From NCBI GenBank assembly GCA_017883205.1, contig JADGNZ010000036.1, positions 1 through 61,060 of the forward strand: a DNA stretch of 61,060 nt, given 5' to 3'. Below are positions 59,739 through 61,060 of the stretch, one piece after another. The notes under the pieces were generated by a model that had not been told where the DNA came from, did no database searches, and saw only the letters and a program-made list of their open reading frames with translations. The translations under genes and the position numbers were made by a program. The stretch is from Thermoanaerobaculia bacterium (GTDB taxonomy: Bacteria > Acidobacteriota > Thermoanaerobaculia > Gp7-AA8). Every line of letters starts with the position of its first letter. Position 1 is the first letter of the stretch.

Positions 59739-60953
59739 ATGTTTGAAGCTTTTCAAGAATCCGACTATCGCCGCTTCTGGGTGGCGCAGTTCATCTCCAA
59801 CATCGGCACCTGGATGCAGGGGCTGGCGCAGGGGTGGCTCGTCTACAAACTGACGGAGTCTCCGTTCCTCCTCGGCTTCGTAGCATTCGCTAACTCGGCG
59901 CCGTCGCTGATCCTCATGTTGCCAGCCGGAGTTCTCGCCGATCACCTGGACCGGCGCCGCGTCGTCAGCATCTCGCAGGTGGCGCAGGCGCTGTCCGCGT
60001 TGTTCGTTGCCATCTCGGTGCGCACTGGTCACATCACGGTCTGGCACATCGTGGCGGCATCGGCGGTCAGTGGCGTGGCCATCTCATTCTCCGCACCGGC
60101 GTATCAGGCGATGATCGTCGACCTGCTGGACGACCGTTCCCGCCTGTCGAATGCGGTGGCCATGAACTCGCTGCAGTTCAATTTCTCGCGCGTGCTCGGG
60201 CCACTGCTGGCGGGTCTCACGCTCGCGGCTTGGGGCAGCTTCTGGTGCTTTCTTCTCAACGCGCTTTCGTTCGTGCCGTTGGTCGTCGTGCTCGGACGAT
60301 TGCAGAAACGGCAGATGCGGGAGTCGCCCGTGGGATCGATGTCCACGCGTCTTATCGAGGGGTTTCGCTACGTGCGCGGCGACCGCGTCGTGCTGCTGCT
60401 CCTCGGCATCGTGGCCGTCGTCAGTCTGCTCGGCTATCCCTATATGACGTTGATGCCGATGGCTGCGCGGCGTCTCTACGTTCATGACGACGCGCGCGGC
60501 CTCGGCATTCTGATGGGCGCTGTCGGCATCGGCGCGCTACTCGGAGCACTGTCGTTGTCGGTGCGCACGCCGGCGAAGATCATGCGCACAATCCTCGCCT
60601 CGCTTACCGTCTTCGGCATCGCTCTCGGCTGCATCGGATTCACCCACGCGCGGCTCATCACCGTCCCGCTGCTCGCCATCTGCGGCTGCGCCATGGTCGT
60701 CTGCGTTGCGCTCTGCAACACCGCCATCCAGAACCGCATCCCTGACTCTATGCGCGGCCGTGTCCTCAGCATGTACACCTTCGGCTTCTTCGGCTTCCTG
60801 CCGTTCGGGAACCTCCTTGCCGGCGCTGTCGCCGAGCACCGCGGACTTCCGATGACGATGATGATGCTGGGCGGTGGGATCATCGCGGCGGCGGTGGGGG
60901 CGATGGTGGTTCGTTCGACGCGGGGCGATGTCCTGTCGAACGCGACATCCTAG
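59739..60953 (+). CDS. MFS transporter (MFS_3/EntS-like exporter)
   Basis: 404 residues, 12 membrane helices. The N-terminus EAFQESDYRRFWVAQFISNI, GTWMQGLAQGWLVYKLTESP is characteristic of the MFS_3 (EntS-type) group; ADHLDRRRVV is the helix 2-3 loop signature, and PDSMRGRVLSMYTFGFFGFL is the equivalent in the second half. Such proteins export siderophores or drugs. ATG 59739 directly follows the inverted repeat with no visible ribosome site, so the start is moderately certain. Confidence 0.9.
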   Translation: MFEAFQESDYRRFWVAQFISNIGTWMQGLAQGWLVYKLTESPFLLGFVAFANSAPSLILMLPAGVLADHLDRRRVVSISQVAQALSALFVAISVRTGHITVWHIVAASAVSGVAISFSAPAYQAMIVDLLDDRSRLSNAVAMNSLQFNFSRVLGPLLAGLTLAAWGSFWCFLLNALSFVPLVVVLGRLQKRQMRESPVGSMSTRLIEGFRYVRGDRVVLLLLGIVAVVSLLGYPYMTLMPMAARRLYVHDDARGLGILMGAVGIGALLGALSLSVRTPAKIMRTILASLTVFGIALGCIGFTHARLITVPLLAICGCAMVVCVALCNTAIQNRIPDSMRGRVLSMYTFGFFGFLPFGNLLAGAVAEHRGLPMTMMMLGGGIIAAAVGAMVVRSTRGDVLSNATS

Positions 60954-60977
60954 GGAGTGCAGGCGTCTCGCCCATAG
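60953..60977. repeat. Partial dispersed repeat GGGAGTGCAGGCGTCTCGCC
   Basis: Third, shortened member of the family at 24303 and 54467, starting at the MFS stop. The remaining bases to the window end (60978-61060) show no gene. Confidence 0.65.
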
Positions 60978-61060
60978 GCGCTAACTTAGACCTCCGCAGA
61001 GGAGGATGGCGGCGATGCGCTGATTCTTCCGTTTTCGTGGCGGGTTGGAGAAGTGTCGCC

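Overview
This is GC-rich bacterial chromosome carrying the 3' end of rpoB, all of rpoC, a trehalose/alpha-glucan (GlgE) cluster and many dispersed intergenic hairpin repeats. The gene set (TreS-maltokinase fusion, GlgE, GH57/DUF3536, TreY, FG-GAP and carboxypeptidase-regulatory-like secreted proteins, Uma2, VapBC) and the repeat types suggest a soil or sediment bacterium, tentatively an Acidobacteriota relative. That placement is inference from gene content, not a computed phylogeny.

Layout. 1-5.2 kb: rpoB end, a 63-residue Cys-rich protein, rpoC and its terminator. 5.2-16.6 kb: an accretion zone with less GC-rich genes. The 3' end of rpoC, with its stop and terminator, recurs at 8.4-9.3 kb and 12.7-13.3 kb, and a ~59-base scrap lies at 16.56 kb. 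Between the copies are a frameshifted FG-GAP/Ig-like surface protein, a 1053-residue secreted protein of repeated beta-sandwich domains, a DUF4160/DUF2442 pair, a WXXGXW secreted protein, a small XRE regulator with a long 21-bp direct-repeat array upstream, a secreted unknown, another DUF2442 protein and VapBC. 17.4-19.4 kb: a secreted caspase-like protein with a Tudor-like tail, a second copy of the WXXGXW gene, and a GxxExxY nuclease-fold protein bracketed by hairpin repeats.

19.4-38 kb: ordinary accessory metabolism. It holds a metal P-type ATPase coupled to OsmC, a dual-specificity phosphatase, a MOSC protein, a coupled DoxX/anchored protein/beta-helix set, DUF1287, an RND efflux pair, a GNAT enzyme, GluQRS, a duplicated membrane protein, CstA and a VOC protein. 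A second 21-bp array, of alternating palindromes, sits between gluQRS and the membrane protein at 34.1-34.4 kb, next to a 33-bp-arm inverted repeat.

38-44.8 kb: an antitoxin whose VapC partner is cut off by an inserted ApeA-like HEPN defence gene, then a cytochrome P450, an Mpo1-like protein, a lone receiver domain and membrane proteins. 45-58 kb: GlgE, TreS-Mak, GH57/DUF3536, MalQ, Uma2 and TreY. Together these interconvert trehalose, maltose, maltose-1-phosphate and alpha-glucan. 58-61 kb: a PilZ-GAF-SpoIIE phosphatase and an MFS exporter.

The two most unusual signals are the serial rpoC 3'-end footprints with cargo between them, and the two 21-bp-period arrays, one of which contains the promoter region of an XRE gene.
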